Source of the DNA: Hyphomicrobium denitrificans 1NES1
GTDB taxonomy: Bacteria; Pseudomonadota; Alphaproteobacteria; Rhizobiales; Hyphomicrobiaceae
Assembly (NCBI RefSeq): GCF_000230975.2
Contig: NC_021172.1
Location: 868,001-932,000 of the forward strand
DNA: 64,000 nt
Reading direction: 5' to 3'
Below the pieces are notes generated by a model. That model saw only the letters and a list, made by a program, of their open reading frames with translations. It was not told the DNA's origin and did no database searches. Positions 1 to 9,737 of the stretch are shown here, in pieces (the stretch's first letter is position 1; each line of letters starts with the position of its first letter). A program made the translations under genes and the position numbers.

Positions 1-25
1 CTTGCCGGCGCACGTTACCGCGAGA

Positions 26-1051
26 TCATCCACTATAAGGGCGCAACTCCTCTGGGTGATCGTCGATGTAGGCAAGTACGCGGCGGCGCTTCTCGGGACC
101 ACGAGATTCAGAGTTGATCGCAACCTGAGTGAAAACGTGCGGTAACACACTTTCGACACGCTCGTAGATCGACCGCCAACGCTCTTTCACGGCGTTCGCG
201 CTTATTTTGAGTTGGGTTGCAATTTCTTGATCAATGAGGCCCTCGGTTGCGCCTAGCAGGACGCTCTGCTCGGCGCGCGTAAAGCGGCAAACTGGCCTGT
301 TGCCAGTGAAGAGCCACGCAATCGCAGAGCCCGGGTCCCCGCGTTCAACGTCTTCTCTAGATAAACCAACGAGCACTCGCTCATCTGGTGCCGTCATTCT
401 AAGAAAAGGCGCGAGAGTTCCTGCTGGAATCTTGCGGAGTTGAAGAAAGCCGCCGGCCAAAAACATAGGTAAAGCTGCGGCGGGCACCTCCTTCAAAATT
501 CGATTGAGTCGGTATCCGCGATGCGAGCGAATAAGCGTCTGCTGGCCAAGCATGGACAGTTCCCGGCCGCTTGCTTCGCTCGCATCGATTGGCCGTTGGA
601 TCCAGAGCAGTGGCACGAGGCTGAGGCCACCGTTCGCATTGCCAGCCGCTATCTGAGAGTGATTAAGGAGACCAGCGACAGGATGGTTATCGTGCGCCTC
701 GCTAAATAACGTTAACGCCAACCATGGATGTGGGTCTTGACAATAGGATAGGGCATAGCGATCATCTAAAAAGCCGGATACTCCAAAAGCTTCTAGACAC
801 CACACTGGTGACGGCGAACGCGTCGCTTCGATGCATGAGCCAAGCAAACATTCTTCGCCGATCAAACGATACAAAAGCTCAGCCAAATCGAGCGCCAGGT
901 TTGAGGGCACCGGCCGTTCTGCAATGATCCAGGATGCGACAGTCGGAGCGTCTGCCGGCAGCATACGTCTGACGCGCCGCGAAATCCGTCTGCTTTCGAC
1001 GTCCTTGTTGTGTCCAGCCATCCTCAGAACACCGAATTCATCCCCTAGCAC
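26..1051 (-). CDS. LuxR-type HTH transcriptional regulator
   Basis: 341-residue protein. Residues about 255-310 form a LuxR/GerE-type helix-turn-helix (FTRAEQSVLLGATEG followed by QEIATQLKISANAVKERW). The N-terminal 250 residues match no sensor domain I can name. It diverges from the two-partner secretion pair that starts 79 bases away, so a role in controlling that pair is possible but only inferred. The start used is GTG; an ATG at 1021 would shorten it by 10 residues, and neither has a convincing ribosome binding site. Confidence 0.75.
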   Translation of the reverse strand: MLGDEFGVLRMAGHNKDVESRRISRRVRRMLPADAPTVASWIIAERPVPSNLALDLAELLYRLIGEECLLGSCIEATRSPSPVWCLEAFGVSGFLDDRYALSYCQDPHPWLALTLFSEAHDNHPVAGLLNHSQIAAGNANGGLSLVPLLWIQRPIDASEASGRELSMLGQQTLIRSHRGYRLNRILKEVPAAALPMFLAGGFLQLRKIPAGTLAPFLRMTAPDERVLVGLSREDVERGDPGSAIAWLFTGNRPVCRFTRAEQSVLLGATEGLIDQEIATQLKISANAVKERWRSIYERVESVLPHVFTQVAINSESRGPEKRRRVLAYIDDHPEELRPYSG

Positions 1052-1129
1052 CGAAAATCGGTGTTGCTCATCGTTTCTATACTGAATTATTGCGCGACAC
1101 GCACTTGAAAAGTGGGGGAGTGAGCTGTC

Positions 1130-2830
1130 ATGCCAAGTAGCGGCAGGCTCGCGCTGTTTTGCGTGTCCGCATTATTGGCGGCAGTGTTGCCTGAGCAGGT
1201 TTTTGCCCAAGCCGTCCCCCCGTCGGATAATGCCGGGCGCATACCGCAGCGCTTCCAGGAAGCGCCGCAGCCGAAATCCCTGCCGCGCGCCGGCGGAATC
1301 GAACTTCCGTCAACCATCGCTCCGGCCAATGCGGCGCACATCAAGCTGACGGTTCGCCGGTTCGAGATCACCGGCTCGAGCATCTACAGCGCCCGCGATT
1401 TTTCAGATCTCACGGCGCCGCTGACCGGTCATCCGATCGCGCTGTCTGAGATCTACGCCCTCGCTGCCCGCATCACCGCGCGCTATGGCGAGGATGGCTA
1501 CGTCCTCTCGCGCGCCGTCGTGCCGCCGCAGTCACTGTCACCGAACGGCGCTGTCATCCGCATCGAGATTGTCGAGGGCTATGTCGACGCCGTGGTCTGG
1601 CCGGCTAGCCTTAAGCAGCGCTACCGCGATTTCTTCTCGGACTACGAAGCCCGCATCGTCGAATCGCGTCCGGCCAACATCAAAGTCATCGAGCGCTATC
1701 TGCTTCTGGCGAGCGACCTGCCAGGGTTGACATTCTCATCGACCTTCAAGCCTTCCGGTTTGCACGCGAAGGCATCGACCCTCATCGTGTCGGCAGCGAC
1801 CAAGCCTGTTTCTGCGGAAGCCAGCGTCGACAACTGGGGCTCTAAGGGGCGCGGACCCTGGGAAGCGATCGTTTCCGGCACCGCCAACAACTGGTTGGGG
1901 CTGCACGAGGCGCTGTCGATGAGATACGCGACCGCCGTGCCGTCAACCAACCAGCTCCAGTATTGGGAGGGAACATGGCGGCAGGTGCTCAACTCCGAAG
2001 GTCTCACGTTCACGTTCGACGGGTCGTATAACACCGGCATTCCTGGCCTCGGAGCGCTGCAAACGATCGCGTACAACAGCGACGGCTTGTTGTTCAACGC
2101 CACGCTTGCCTATCCCATCATTCGCTCGCGCGACGAGAACCTGACCTTTTCGGGCATCGCCTTCACCGAGGATGTCAAGAGCGACGCCCTGAGTGCGCTG
2201 TTCACCGATGATCGGTTGCGCGGGTTCAGGGCGCGCGTCGACTACGATCGCGCAGACACATGGGGAGGTATCAACCTCGTCGAAGCGACAGTGAGCCAGG
2301 GGATCGAGGGTCTCGGCAGCACGAGCAACGATAACCCCTACGCATCGCGACTCGGCGGTCGCGTCGACTTTACAAAAATAGAGGCGACTATCTCCCGTGC
2401 GCAGCCACTCAATATGATCAAGCCGGGACTTTCCCTCTACGGAATGATCTACGGGCAATATGCGTTCGACCCCCTTCTCGTCGTCGAGCAATGCAGCTAC
2501 GGCGGCAAAATCTTTGGCCGCGCCTTCGATCCATCGACCATTGTCGGCGACAACTGCGTCACGTCGCTCGCCGAACTGCGCTACGACCTCGCCATTCCAG
2601 ATAACGTCTTCACGCGCACGCAGCTGTTCGGCTTCGTCGATCATGGTTTCGTCGACCGGATCACGACGTCGGCGCGCATTCCACATGATGAATGGGGAAG
2701 CTCGGCCGGCGGTGGGGTGCGCCTCGGATGGCAGGACAAGGTCTCGGCCTCAGTCGAGGCGGACAAAAGCATCGCCGGCGATATCGCGCACGACTGGCGC
2801 GGGCACGCCGAGCTGACGGTCAGATATTAG
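1130..2830 (+). CDS. Two-partner secretion outer-membrane transporter (TpsB, ShlB/FhaC family)
   Basis: 566 residues. TpsB proteins are outer-membrane beta-barrels that export one dedicated partner. A signal peptide ends near QVFAQA at about residue 27. POTRA-like domains follow (about 60-200, containing VRRFEITGSSIYSARDF and VIRIEIVEGYVD), then the 16-strand-type barrel (about 210-566). The protein ends in the aromatic-terminated strand ELTVRY, as expected for Omp85-superfamily barrels. A GGGGAG ribosome binding site precedes the ATG. The partner exoprotein begins 10 bases downstream, giving the usual tpsB-tpsA order in one operon. Confidence 0.93.
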   Translation: MPSSGRLALFCVSALLAAVLPEQVFAQAVPPSDNAGRIPQRFQEAPQPKSLPRAGGIELPSTIAPANAAHIKLTVRRFEITGSSIYSARDFSDLTAPLTGHPIALSEIYALAARITARYGEDGYVLSRAVVPPQSLSPNGAVIRIEIVEGYVDAVVWPASLKQRYRDFFSDYEARIVESRPANIKVIERYLLLASDLPGLTFSSTFKPSGLHAKASTLIVSAATKPVSAEASVDNWGSKGRGPWEAIVSGTANNWLGLHEALSMRYATAVPSTNQLQYWEGTWRQVLNSEGLTFTFDGSYNTGIPGLGALQTIAYNSDGLLFNATLAYPIIRSRDENLTFSGIAFTEDVKSDALSALFTDDRLRGFRARVDYDRADTWGGINLVEATVSQGIEGLGSTSNDNPYASRLGGRVDFTKIEATISRAQPLNMIKPGLSLYGMIYGQYAFDPLLVVEQCSYGGKIFGRAFDPSTIVGDNCVTSLAELRYDLAIPDNVFTRTQLFGFVDHGFVDRITTSARIPHDEWGSSAGGGVRLGWQDKVSASVEADKSIAGDIAHDWRGHAELTVRY

Positions 2831-2839
2831 GGAAAAAGG

Positions 2840-5800
2840 ATGACCATGCGCGCGACGTCCCCTTACATCCGCTTTCTGATCGGGGTTGCGACGCTTGCAG
2901 CGGGTGGAGCGTTGACGGTCGCGGCGCACGCCAATCCGGCGGGAGGGCATGTAGTCGGCGGCGCCGCGACGATCCAGGGTCAAGAAACGCCGGGCGTCAT
3001 CGTCAATCAATTAAGTCAGAGCGCCATTATCGATTGGCAGTCTTTTAACATCGCACCTGGCGAGACGACGAAGTTCATTCAGCCCAATGCGGCTGCCGTG
3101 GCACTCAACCGCGTCACCGGCGACAAAAGCCCGTCGAGCATTTTCGGCTCGTTGTCGGCCAACGGCCGCATCTTCCTGGTCAATCCCGAAGGCTTCATCT
3201 TTGGCCCGAGCGCCAAGATCAACACCGCCGCCTTCCTGGCAACGACGCACGACATCACGAACGACGACTTCCTTGCTGGTCGTTACAAGTTTGGCATCCC
3301 CGGGAACCCAAAGGCGTCCATCGTCAATGAAGGCACGATCACCATCGCTGATACCGGCATCGCCGCACTGGTCGCTCCCGCCGTGCGCAACGACGGCGTC
3401 ATCACTGCTCGCCTCGGCAAAGTAGCGCTGGCCTCCGCCAATGGCTTCACGCTTGATCTCTACGGCGACAATCTCATCACCTTCTCTCTCAACGACGCGA
3501 TCGCTTCGCAGGTGATCGATGTTGCGACCGGCAAACCGATCAAAAGCCTCGTCAAGAACCGCGGCAAGCTCTCAGCCGAGGGCGGCACGGTCGCGATGAC
3601 CGCCGTGACGGCGCGCGCTCTGGTCGACAGCGTCATCAACAATTCCGGTGTCGTCGAAGCGCAGTCGGTCGGCGTGCAGAATGGCAGGATTGTGCTGGGC
3701 GCTCAAACGGCCAAGAGCAAGCATTCGCCTGCGCGGACGCAGAAAGTGTTGGTATCCGGCACGCTCGACGTTTCGGGCAAAAGCAAAGGCGAGACCGGCG
3801 GCACCGTGCAAGTCACGGGCGAGAGCATCGCCCTCAACGGCGCGAGCATCGATGCCGGCGGAGACGCTGGCGGTGGCAAGGTCCTGATCGGTGGCGACAC
3901 CGGCGGCGGGATCCCTAACCCTGCCGTTGCCGGCAACACCACGGCGGCGCTTGAACCGCAGCAAATCCCCACCGCTTCCGCAGTTGCCATTGATGCCTCG
4001 TCGACGATTGATGTTTCGGCCGTGGGCGCGGGCAATGGCGGCAAGGTCGTCGTCTGGTCCGATGACGATACTGTTTTTAACGGTGCGGCTATCTCGCGCG
4101 GCGGCACATTGTTCGGAAACGGCGGTTTTGTCGAGACGTCGAGCCACGACAAGCTCGGGTTCAGCGGCCAAGTCGATCTTGATGCCCCGAACGGCGAGCG
4201 CGGAACGCTGCTGCTCGATCCTAAGGACGTCACCATCGGCAGCTCGGGCGCGTGGGTGGTGACGCCAGCAGCTATCGAGGCGGCGCTGGCGACTTCGGAC
4301 GTAATCGTCAACACCAGCGCGGCGGGGACCGACGCCGGCGACATCACCGTCGCCGAGAGCGTCAGTTGGAACAATGCCAACACGCTAACTTTGAGCGCCA
4401 ACCGCAACATCACCGTTCTCAATGGCGTAACGATCTCGAACACGAGCACGGGCAATCTGGTTATGCGCGCCGACGATACCGGCAGCGGAACGGGATCCAT
4501 ATCGTTTCAGGGAACAGGAAAGGTTGATTACTCCGACAGCATGGGCATCGTGTCAGTCTTCTACAATCCGGCTGGGGGATACAGCTCTCCGACAGATTAC
4601 ACGCCCTACATCGTTATCAACGGTGCCGTATCAGGGCAGCTCACCGCCTACATGCTGGTCAACGACGTCAATGATCTGCAGGACATTCAGCAGAATCTGA
4701 GCGGTAATTACGCGCTCGGCAAGGATATCGACGCGAGCGCAACAGCGACGTGGAATGGCGGAATAGGGTTTCTGCCGATTGGGAATGGGACAAGCACGTT
4801 TCTCGGGACACTGTTTGGTCAGGGATACACGATTGACCAGCTGACGATAAATTCTTCAGGATCATATATTGGACTTTTTGGAGTTCTCGGGCCGACTAGC
4901 AAAGTTGTTCAAGTGGGTCTGTTGGACGTTGATGTCATCGCGAATACCGCATCTACAGTTACAAGTTCGCTTCCCTATGTCGGGTCGCTCGCTGGGTCGA
5001 TTAACAAGGGAACGATCATCGATAGCTATGCTACTGGCAATGTTGGATCGAGTGTCGGGGGCACAGTTGGCGGGCTCGTGGCGGTCAATGGCGGAATGAT
5101 CGTTGATTCATATTCCGGCGTGAACGTCAGCAACCAATCGCTTTTTGGCGGCGCTACTGGCGGGCTGGTTGGCCAAAACGCATTCAACGGAGTAATCAAA
5201 AGGTCATACGCCACGGGGAACGTTCTTGGTAACACTGCCAACGGCACCGGTGGCCTAGTTGGACTGAACAACTCGACTAACGGGGGGGCTATCGATCAGA
5301 CATTTGCGACCGGTCTGGTATCGGGTAATGGGACGGGTGGACTCGTTGGAAGCGGTAGCGCATGCTATTCGTCCTCTCCTGGGTGTAGCCCTGTAGGGCC
5401 GATAACGAACTCTTATTGGGATATTCAATCTACCGGACAGGCAACCAGTATCGGATCGGTCTATGCCAATAGCGTTGGCGCTAACTATGCGGGACTTTCG
5501 ACGGTACAGCTCAAATCTGGCCTACCGCAGGGGTTCAGCTCGGCCGCGTGGGGCATCAATGGTACGACAAATGCCGGCTACCCATTCCTGCTATGGCAGG
5601 CTGCTGCCGCAGCACCGGCTACCATCTTGTCCGGCGCGGCGGGCACGCCTGTCACCTTGTACTATGTCGCTAGCTCTCAGAGCGTCCAATATGGGCAGGA
5701 CCTGCCGAGCCTGACAGGCACAGTGATCGGCTTTCTGCCGGGCGACAGCTTGGCGACGGCCACAACGGGAACGCTAACATTCACAACGCCGGCGACGTCA

Positions 5801-6982
5801 TCCTCAAGCGTCGGCAATTACGCCATCACCGGCTCCGGCCTTACGCCGACCGGCAATTACGTGTTCGCGCAGGATCCAGGCAACGCAACCGCTCTTGCCA
5901 TCATGCCCGCGCCTCTAACGATCAGCGCCGACAATCTGCAGAAAACGTACGGCGCAACGCTCAACTTCACCGGCCAGGAGTTCACGACCATCGGATTAGT
6001 GAACGGAGACAGCGTTTCTTCCGTGAGCTTGTCGAGTGCAGGGGCGTTGCCGACCGCAACGGTTGCGGGTGGCCCGTATCAAATCGATGCCTCGAACGCG
6101 ATTGGCTCCGGGCTTGGCAATTACGCGATCACGTATGCACCGGGCTCGCTTGTTGTGAATCCGGCGCCACTCACCATCACGGCCGACAATCAATCGAAGC
6201 AATTCGGCGCTCCGTTCACGTTCAGCGGCCAGGAGTTCTCGGCGAGCGGACTTGTCAATGGCGACACAGTGAGTTCCGTATCGCTCTCAAGTCCAGGTGC
6301 TCCAGCGAATGCGACTGTCACAGGAAGCCCATACGCAATTACTGCGTCGAACGCGCAGGGATCGGGATTGGGAAATTACAGCATCAGCTATGTTGATGGA
6401 GCGTTCTCGGTGATTTCGAGTGCGCCGCCCCCGCCAACGCCAGCGATTCTTTTTCCTGTCGTGCAGGATCCAGCAGCTCAAGCGCAAATCTTATCCTTGA
6501 TTTATCCACCCTATTCGACTGGAGCCGCTTCGACACCGAGCGTGGCTCCAATAGATTTTCTCTTCACCGGTGCCCAACAAAGTTATTTGGATAAACGTAA
6601 CTCTATCGCGCTTGCTTACGCCTTCGACAATGAAGTCGTACAGAGCGAAATTTCCGATCTTTTGACGAAAGCGTACGCCGCCTATGGCTTTGGGCCAGTC
6701 GCGCCGACTGCAGAAGTGGTTGCAAATTTCCTACTTAAATTTAAGGCGGCCTGGAAAATCAACGCGGAGGGGCATAACGGTAATTATCTGAGAGCCCTGA
6801 ATGATGGTGTTGGACTGTTTTCAGAGGTCTTTTTAGAAACGGTGGCAGCGCTGTCGGCGTCCGAAGGTGGGCCCGTGGTGTCGGCTACCGTTGTGTCTTT
6901 CGTAGACAATGGTCTCGGCGTAACAAAACTCGCTGCTGCATTTGCAACTGCCTATACATATGGATTTGTTTGGGGGCAATGA
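2840..6982 (+). CDS. Two-partner secretion exoprotein (TpsA) with haemagglutinin-type N-terminus, GLUG and MBG repeats
   Basis: 1380 residues, secreted through the TpsB encoded just upstream. A signal peptide is followed by the TPS secretion domain (about 33-170; GRIFLVNPEGFIFGPSAKIN is typical). A long beta-helix-like stretch follows. GLUG motifs (GGLVGxN, SYATGNV) lie at about 720-860, and three MBG-type repeats at about 935-1195 (APLTISADNLQKTYG and APLTITADNQSKQFG). After a proline-rich linker (SSAPPPPTPAIL) there is a roughly 180-residue C-terminal region I do not recognise, encoded by more AT-rich DNA. Likely a surface adhesin or a secreted beta-helical protein. A small hairpin (GGACAA/TTGTCC, 6988-7006) follows the stop. 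ATG at 2846 is an alternative start. Confidence 0.92.
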   Translation: MTMRATSPYIRFLIGVATLAAGGALTVAAHANPAGGHVVGGAATIQGQETPGVIVNQLSQSAIIDWQSFNIAPGETTKFIQPNAAAVALNRVTGDKSPSSIFGSLSANGRIFLVNPEGFIFGPSAKINTAAFLATTHDITNDDFLAGRYKFGIPGNPKASIVNEGTITIADTGIAALVAPAVRNDGVITARLGKVALASANGFTLDLYGDNLITFSLNDAIASQVIDVATGKPIKSLVKNRGKLSAEGGTVAMTAVTARALVDSVINNSGVVEAQSVGVQNGRIVLGAQTAKSKHSPARTQKVLVSGTLDVSGKSKGETGGTVQVTGESIALNGASIDAGGDAGGGKVLIGGDTGGGIPNPAVAGNTTAALEPQQIPTASAVAIDASSTIDVSAVGAGNGGKVVVWSDDDTVFNGAAISRGGTLFGNGGFVETSSHDKLGFSGQVDLDAPNGERGTLLLDPKDVTIGSSGAWVVTPAAIEAALATSDVIVNTSAAGTDAGDITVAESVSWNNANTLTLSANRNITVLNGVTISNTSTGNLVMRADDTGSGTGSISFQGTGKVDYSDSMGIVSVFYNPAGGYSSPTDYTPYIVINGAVSGQLTAYMLVNDVNDLQDIQQNLSGNYALGKDIDASATATWNGGIGFLPIGNGTSTFLGTLFGQGYTIDQLTINSSGSYIGLFGVLGPTSKVVQVGLLDVDVIANTASTVTSSLPYVGSLAGSINKGTIIDSYATGNVGSSVGGTVGGLVAVNGGMIVDSYSGVNVSNQSLFGGATGGLVGQNAFNGVIKRSYATGNVLGNTANGTGGLVGLNNSTNGGAIDQTFATGLVSGNGTGGLVGSGSACYSSSPGCSPVGPITNSYWDIQSTGQATSIGSVYANSVGANYAGLSTVQLKSGLPQGFSSAAWGINGTTNAGYPFLLWQAAAAAPATILSGAAGTPVTLYYVASSQSVQYGQDLPSLTGTVIGFLPGDSLATATTGTLTFTTPATSSSSVGNYAITGSGLTPTGNYVFAQDPGNATALAIMPAPLTISADNLQKTYGATLNFTGQEFTTIGLVNGDSVSSVSLSSAGALPTATVAGGPYQIDASNAIGSGLGNYAITYAPGSLVVNPAPLTITADNQSKQFGAPFTFSGQEFSASGLVNGDTVSSVSLSSPGAPANATVTGSPYAITASNAQGSGLGNYSISYVDGAFSVISSAPPPPTPAILFPVVQDPAAQAQILSLIYPPYSTGAASTPSVAPIDFLFTGAQQSYLDKRNSIALAYAFDNEVVQSEISDLLTKAYAAYGFGPVAPTAEVVANFLLKFKAAWKINAEGHNGNYLRALNDGVGLFSEVFLETVAALSASEGGPVVSATVVSFVDNGLGVTKLAAAFATAYTYGFVWGQ

Positions 6983-7013
6983 CCAGGGGACAAAGCAGCA
7001 TTGTCCGATGTCG

Positions 7014-7469
7014 TCAGTCAGAACTGAGCATACGTTCTATTTCTCTAATCGGGAGCAAGTAATTGACAGTTTTACTTGGGTATGCAAGCACCGCTACCCC
7101 ATTGATTGAAATATGAGTATTGACGGTTATAAAAAGCCCCGTCATGACTATGCTGAACACTGGTGGAGGGAAAATTGGAGCATTGCCTGGAGGCGCCGGA
7201 AGCCAGGAAACTCCAAAGGACTGCTTCGCGATATCTTCTATTATTACTGCATTGCCCTGATACGTTCCTGTTAGCCTCCTAATCGAATATTCGGTATTTT
7301 TTTTGTTCTCTCTTGGCAAATCGGGTCGTTCAAATCGAAGTCCATATTTGTTAGCCAGCAACCAATATTGGTTGTCGCGTCTATAGTTCAAAGCAGTGAG
7401 GACCAGAAACAAAAAAACGCAAAACCCGATGGCCCCGACCGCCTCGATGAAATAATCACCCGGCGCCAT
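7014..7469 (-). CDS. Hypothetical membrane protein
   Basis: 151 residues with an N-terminal membrane segment (about 8-30, VGAIGFCVFLFLVLTAL) and a second hydrophobic stretch near 105-130. I do not recognise the family. The DNA is clearly more AT-rich than the surrounding genes, suggesting recent acquisition. It converges on the TpsA gene with a gap of about 30 bases, so it is not part of that operon. Confidence 0.55.
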   Translation of the reverse strand: MAPGDYFIEAVGAIGFCVFLFLVLTALNYRRDNQYWLLANKYGLRFERPDLPRENKKNTEYSIRRLTGTYQGNAVIIEDIAKQSFGVSWLPAPPGNAPIFPPPVFSIVMTGLFITVNTHISINGVAVLAYPSKTVNYLLPIREIERMLSSD

Positions 7470-7983
7470 TATCGATTATTTTAGCACATTATTCGACTGC
7501 CGTGCGTTGCTTTGTTTGTTGGATAAGACGATAGCGGGGGCGGTGATAGAATGAACTCTCTCATAAATGGCCCTTTTCGGGACAGTTGACGTTACCGAAC
7601 CCGCCGCCTGTGCAAGCCAGAGAGAAAGAACTCCGCCGCACGACGTGAGAGCTAGACTCGCCTCCGAGGCCGAGCGCCTCGTTCGCAAGACGAGCTGCGG
7701 TGAGTGGGGCCGAGATGCGACAGCGCGACGAAAAATATCATCGCGCGGTACCTCCGTCATAGAGTTGCCTCAGGCACAGACTGCACTTGTTGGCGGGAAG
7801 CAGCGGAGGCCGGCCCATGCAGTGTCAGCGTCATGGATTGTCGAATTTCTTTACGGGCATCGGGTCTGGCTGTCCCAATTCCACACGCACCAAGGGTGCA
7901 ACGGTGCGACGAAGACGGCCGCGCCACGGTACCCGGCCAGAGCTCTCCACCACCACACCTCGCTGGTGACAGAGGCCGAGCGC
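7470..7983. other. Gap before the HNH gene
   Basis: About 510 bases without a convincing gene. The HNH reading frame stays open back to an ATG at 7567, but the residues it would add are low-complexity and arginine-rich with no recognisable domain, so I treat the stretch as non-coding. No strong terminator or repeat was seen. Confidence 0.4.
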
Positions 7984-8361
7984 GTGAGTGTCCGTCGGGC
8001 GATGAAAAAGCGCGTTTTCGCGCGCGACCACTATCGCTGCCGCTATTGCGGTTTCGACATGACGCTGCATTTTCCGTATCCGCACTTGCACGTCCTGACC
8101 GTCGATCACGTGCGCCCGCGTTCCAAGGGCGGGAAGCATGCCTACAACAATCTCGTCACGTGCTGCCGTTGGTGCAACGGGCGCAAAACGAACCGCCCGG
8201 TCGAAGAGTTTCTGCAAGAGCTCGGACAGCCGACAGCTTCGCTCACCATCGATATCGCACACGAGATTGATGCACGGCCGCCGGTTGCGCCGAAACGCAG
8301 GTTCAGAGAGCGCTTTAAGTGGCGATCATGGGTTTCGTCGGATCAGTCCAATCGCCTTTGA
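7984..8361 (+). CDS. HNH endonuclease family protein
   Basis: About 125 residues when started at the GTG at 7984 (GAGG lies upstream); ATG 8002 and ATG 7567 are alternatives in the same frame. The core is a zinc-ribbon HNH nuclease fold: RDHYRCRYCG, then LTVDHVRPRSKGGKHAYNNLVTCCRWCN, with CxxC pairs, the catalytic DH and the structural N. Such small HNH proteins are common on mobile DNA. There is no neighbour that assigns it to a system. Confidence 0.75.
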   Translation: MSVRRAMKKRVFARDHYRCRYCGFDMTLHFPYPHLHVLTVDHVRPRSKGGKHAYNNLVTCCRWCNGRKTNRPVEEFLQELGQPTASLTIDIAHEIDARPPVAPKRRFRERFKWRSWVSSDQSNRL

Positions 8362-8412
8362 CCTTGGTTCGCTGACAATTGTCGGTGGTTGGGCCACCAT
8401 CGCACCACTGCC

Positions 8413-8685
8413 TCAGCGTTCAAATAGATCGGCGTGCGTGCCGGTTCTGACGAGCGCGATTTCCGTGTCGCTTGCCTGATAGATGAGCAACCAGTCGGGT
8501 TGAATGTGGCACTCCCGAGCACCGCGCCACGCACCCTTGAGTTCATGGTCGCGGCGCGCGGCCGGCAATGCTTCGCCGCGCCGAAGTGTATCAACGACGT
8601 CGGCGAGCAAGGCTAGGTCGTAGGCGCGACGGCGGGCACGTTTCAAATCTTTTTTGCAGGCCGTCGAGATGCGGAGGGCTTTCAT
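8413..8685 (-). CDS. yafQ: YafQ-type mRNA interferase toxin
   Basis: 90 residues, RelE/YafQ family. These toxins cleave mRNA at the ribosome. The histidine/aspartate set of YafQ is visible: H in RDHELKG, H and D in ECHIQPDWLLIY, and H in GTHADLF. The start codon overlaps the stop of the antitoxin gene by 4 bases, so the two are translationally coupled in antitoxin-toxin order. It probably stabilises the surrounding accessory region. Confidence 0.9.
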   Translation of the reverse strand: MKALRISTACKKDLKRARRRAYDLALLADVVDTLRRGEALPAARRDHELKGAWRGARECHIQPDWLLIYQASDTEIALVRTGTHADLFER

Positions 8686-8963
8686 GCCCGGCGTTTTTGG
8701 CGCGGGCGGCTGATTCGTTCAAAGACTTCGTGGGTCGGCTTATCAAATCGCTCGCCACCACCGGCGGCGAGTTCATCCAAGGCCGCGCGCGTTTCGGCAT
8801 TCGGCACGCGCACCTCAAAGGGCATGCCGTTGCGCAGGACGATCTGGTGCAACAGCATCGTCACCGCTTCGCTGGTGCTGACGCCGACTTGCGCCAGCAC
8901 GCGCTCGGCGCGAACTTTGAGCCGCCGGTCGACGCGGGCATTGATGGTGGCATCCTTGGGCAT
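8682..8963 (-). CDS. RelB/DinJ-family antitoxin
   Basis: 93 residues from the ATG at 8963. The frame continues 16 residues upstream, but those do not resemble the family. A ribbon-helix-helix DNA-binding N-terminus (ATINARVDRRLKVRAERVLAQVGVS) is followed by the toxin-binding tail. Typical of DinJ antitoxins, which neutralise YafQ and repress their own operon. It overlaps the toxin gene that follows. Confidence 0.9.
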   Translation of the reverse strand: MPKDATINARVDRRLKVRAERVLAQVGVSTSEAVTMLLHQIVLRNGMPFEVRVPNAETRAALDELAAGGGERFDKPTHEVFERISRPRQKRRA

Positions 8964-9175
8964 GGCTGAACTCCGGAGCATTGCCGGTATTGTACTGCAA
9001 TCGTTGTACAACGCAAGGCGCGCCCCTCAGCCGCGACTTTTGGCTCGTATTCTGGGCGGATGGAGGGGGATGGTGGGCAGCCCCTCCCCCCGCCCCCTGG
9101 CAGCCGGGGGCGGGAGAGTGCCGGTCGGGATGTCAGCCCTCACCGGTTTCGGTCTTCCGCTTGCGAGCGCGGCTG

Positions 9176-9733
9176 CTACCAGCTGGCGCGATACTCGAAG
9201 TCAATCACGGCTTCGTCCGGCTCGGCGAGCACGGCTTCGAGCTGGCGCACGGTGTCCGCAACGTCGTCGAAGTAATACTCGTCATAGTCGGTGCTGCCGA
9301 AGAAGAAGCCCGCTTGCGTCGGCAGCAGCCTCTTGGCCGTCGTCGCGTCTGCAATCACGCGGCCGTTTTCGACGATGGGTTTCTCGGCGCCGTTCTCGTA
9401 GGTGTAGCCGTTCGTCACCTGGCCGGGGACAAGTGTTGAGTGCGCCAGGACTTCCTTGCACGTGCGCAGAAGCTCGTCGAGGTCGCCGCGGCTCACGGGA
9501 TAGTGCTTGCCGTCGTCCACGCCATCCTGGACGTGGGCGACGAACCAGCGGTGAATGGCGTTGGCCTTGCGCCAGTAGGCCACCTCCTCAACGATGGAGG
9601 TGATGCGCTCCGGCTTGATGTCGGCGCGGTGCGTGCCGCCCTGCTCGACGGCAACGCGATGCCGTTCCTTCTCCGTCATGAAGCTCCAATTTTTCACGTA
9701 GGAGTTTTTGCAGAGGTACATGTCAAGACCCAT
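9176..9733 (-). CDS. Hypothetical protein of mobile-element type
   Basis: 185 residues starting MGLDMYLCKNSYVKNW. I recognise the general style (proteins beginning MGLDMYL are frequent on phages and plasmids, with a conserved tyrosine-rich C-terminal part such as GFFFGSTDYDEYYFDDV) but know of no function. No signal peptide or membrane segment. It follows the DUF3768 gene by 4 bases in the same direction, so the two are probably co-transcribed. Confidence 0.7.
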   Translation of the reverse strand: MGLDMYLCKNSYVKNWSFMTEKERHRVAVEQGGTHRADIKPERITSIVEEVAYWRKANAIHRWFVAHVQDGVDDGKHYPVSRGDLDELLRTCKEVLAHSTLVPGQVTNGYTYENGAEKPIVENGRVIADATTAKRLLPTQAGFFFGSTDYDEYYFDDVADTVRQLEAVLAEPDEAVIDFEYRASW

Positions 9734-9737
9734 ACGC

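Noticed and set aside
1943..2686. 247-codon open frame antisense to the TpsB gene
   Set aside because: Composition is that of a shadow frame: rich in D, R and E repeats with no domain, fully inside a well-supported gene.
3703..4500. 265-codon open frame antisense to the TpsA gene
   Set aside because: Low-complexity P/L/S/T sequence mirrors the repetitive sense codons; no start signals or domain.
7567..7983. N-terminal extension of the HNH protein
   Set aside because: In-frame but without domain-like sequence; a later start with GAGG fits the size of small HNH proteins better. Left as an alternative.
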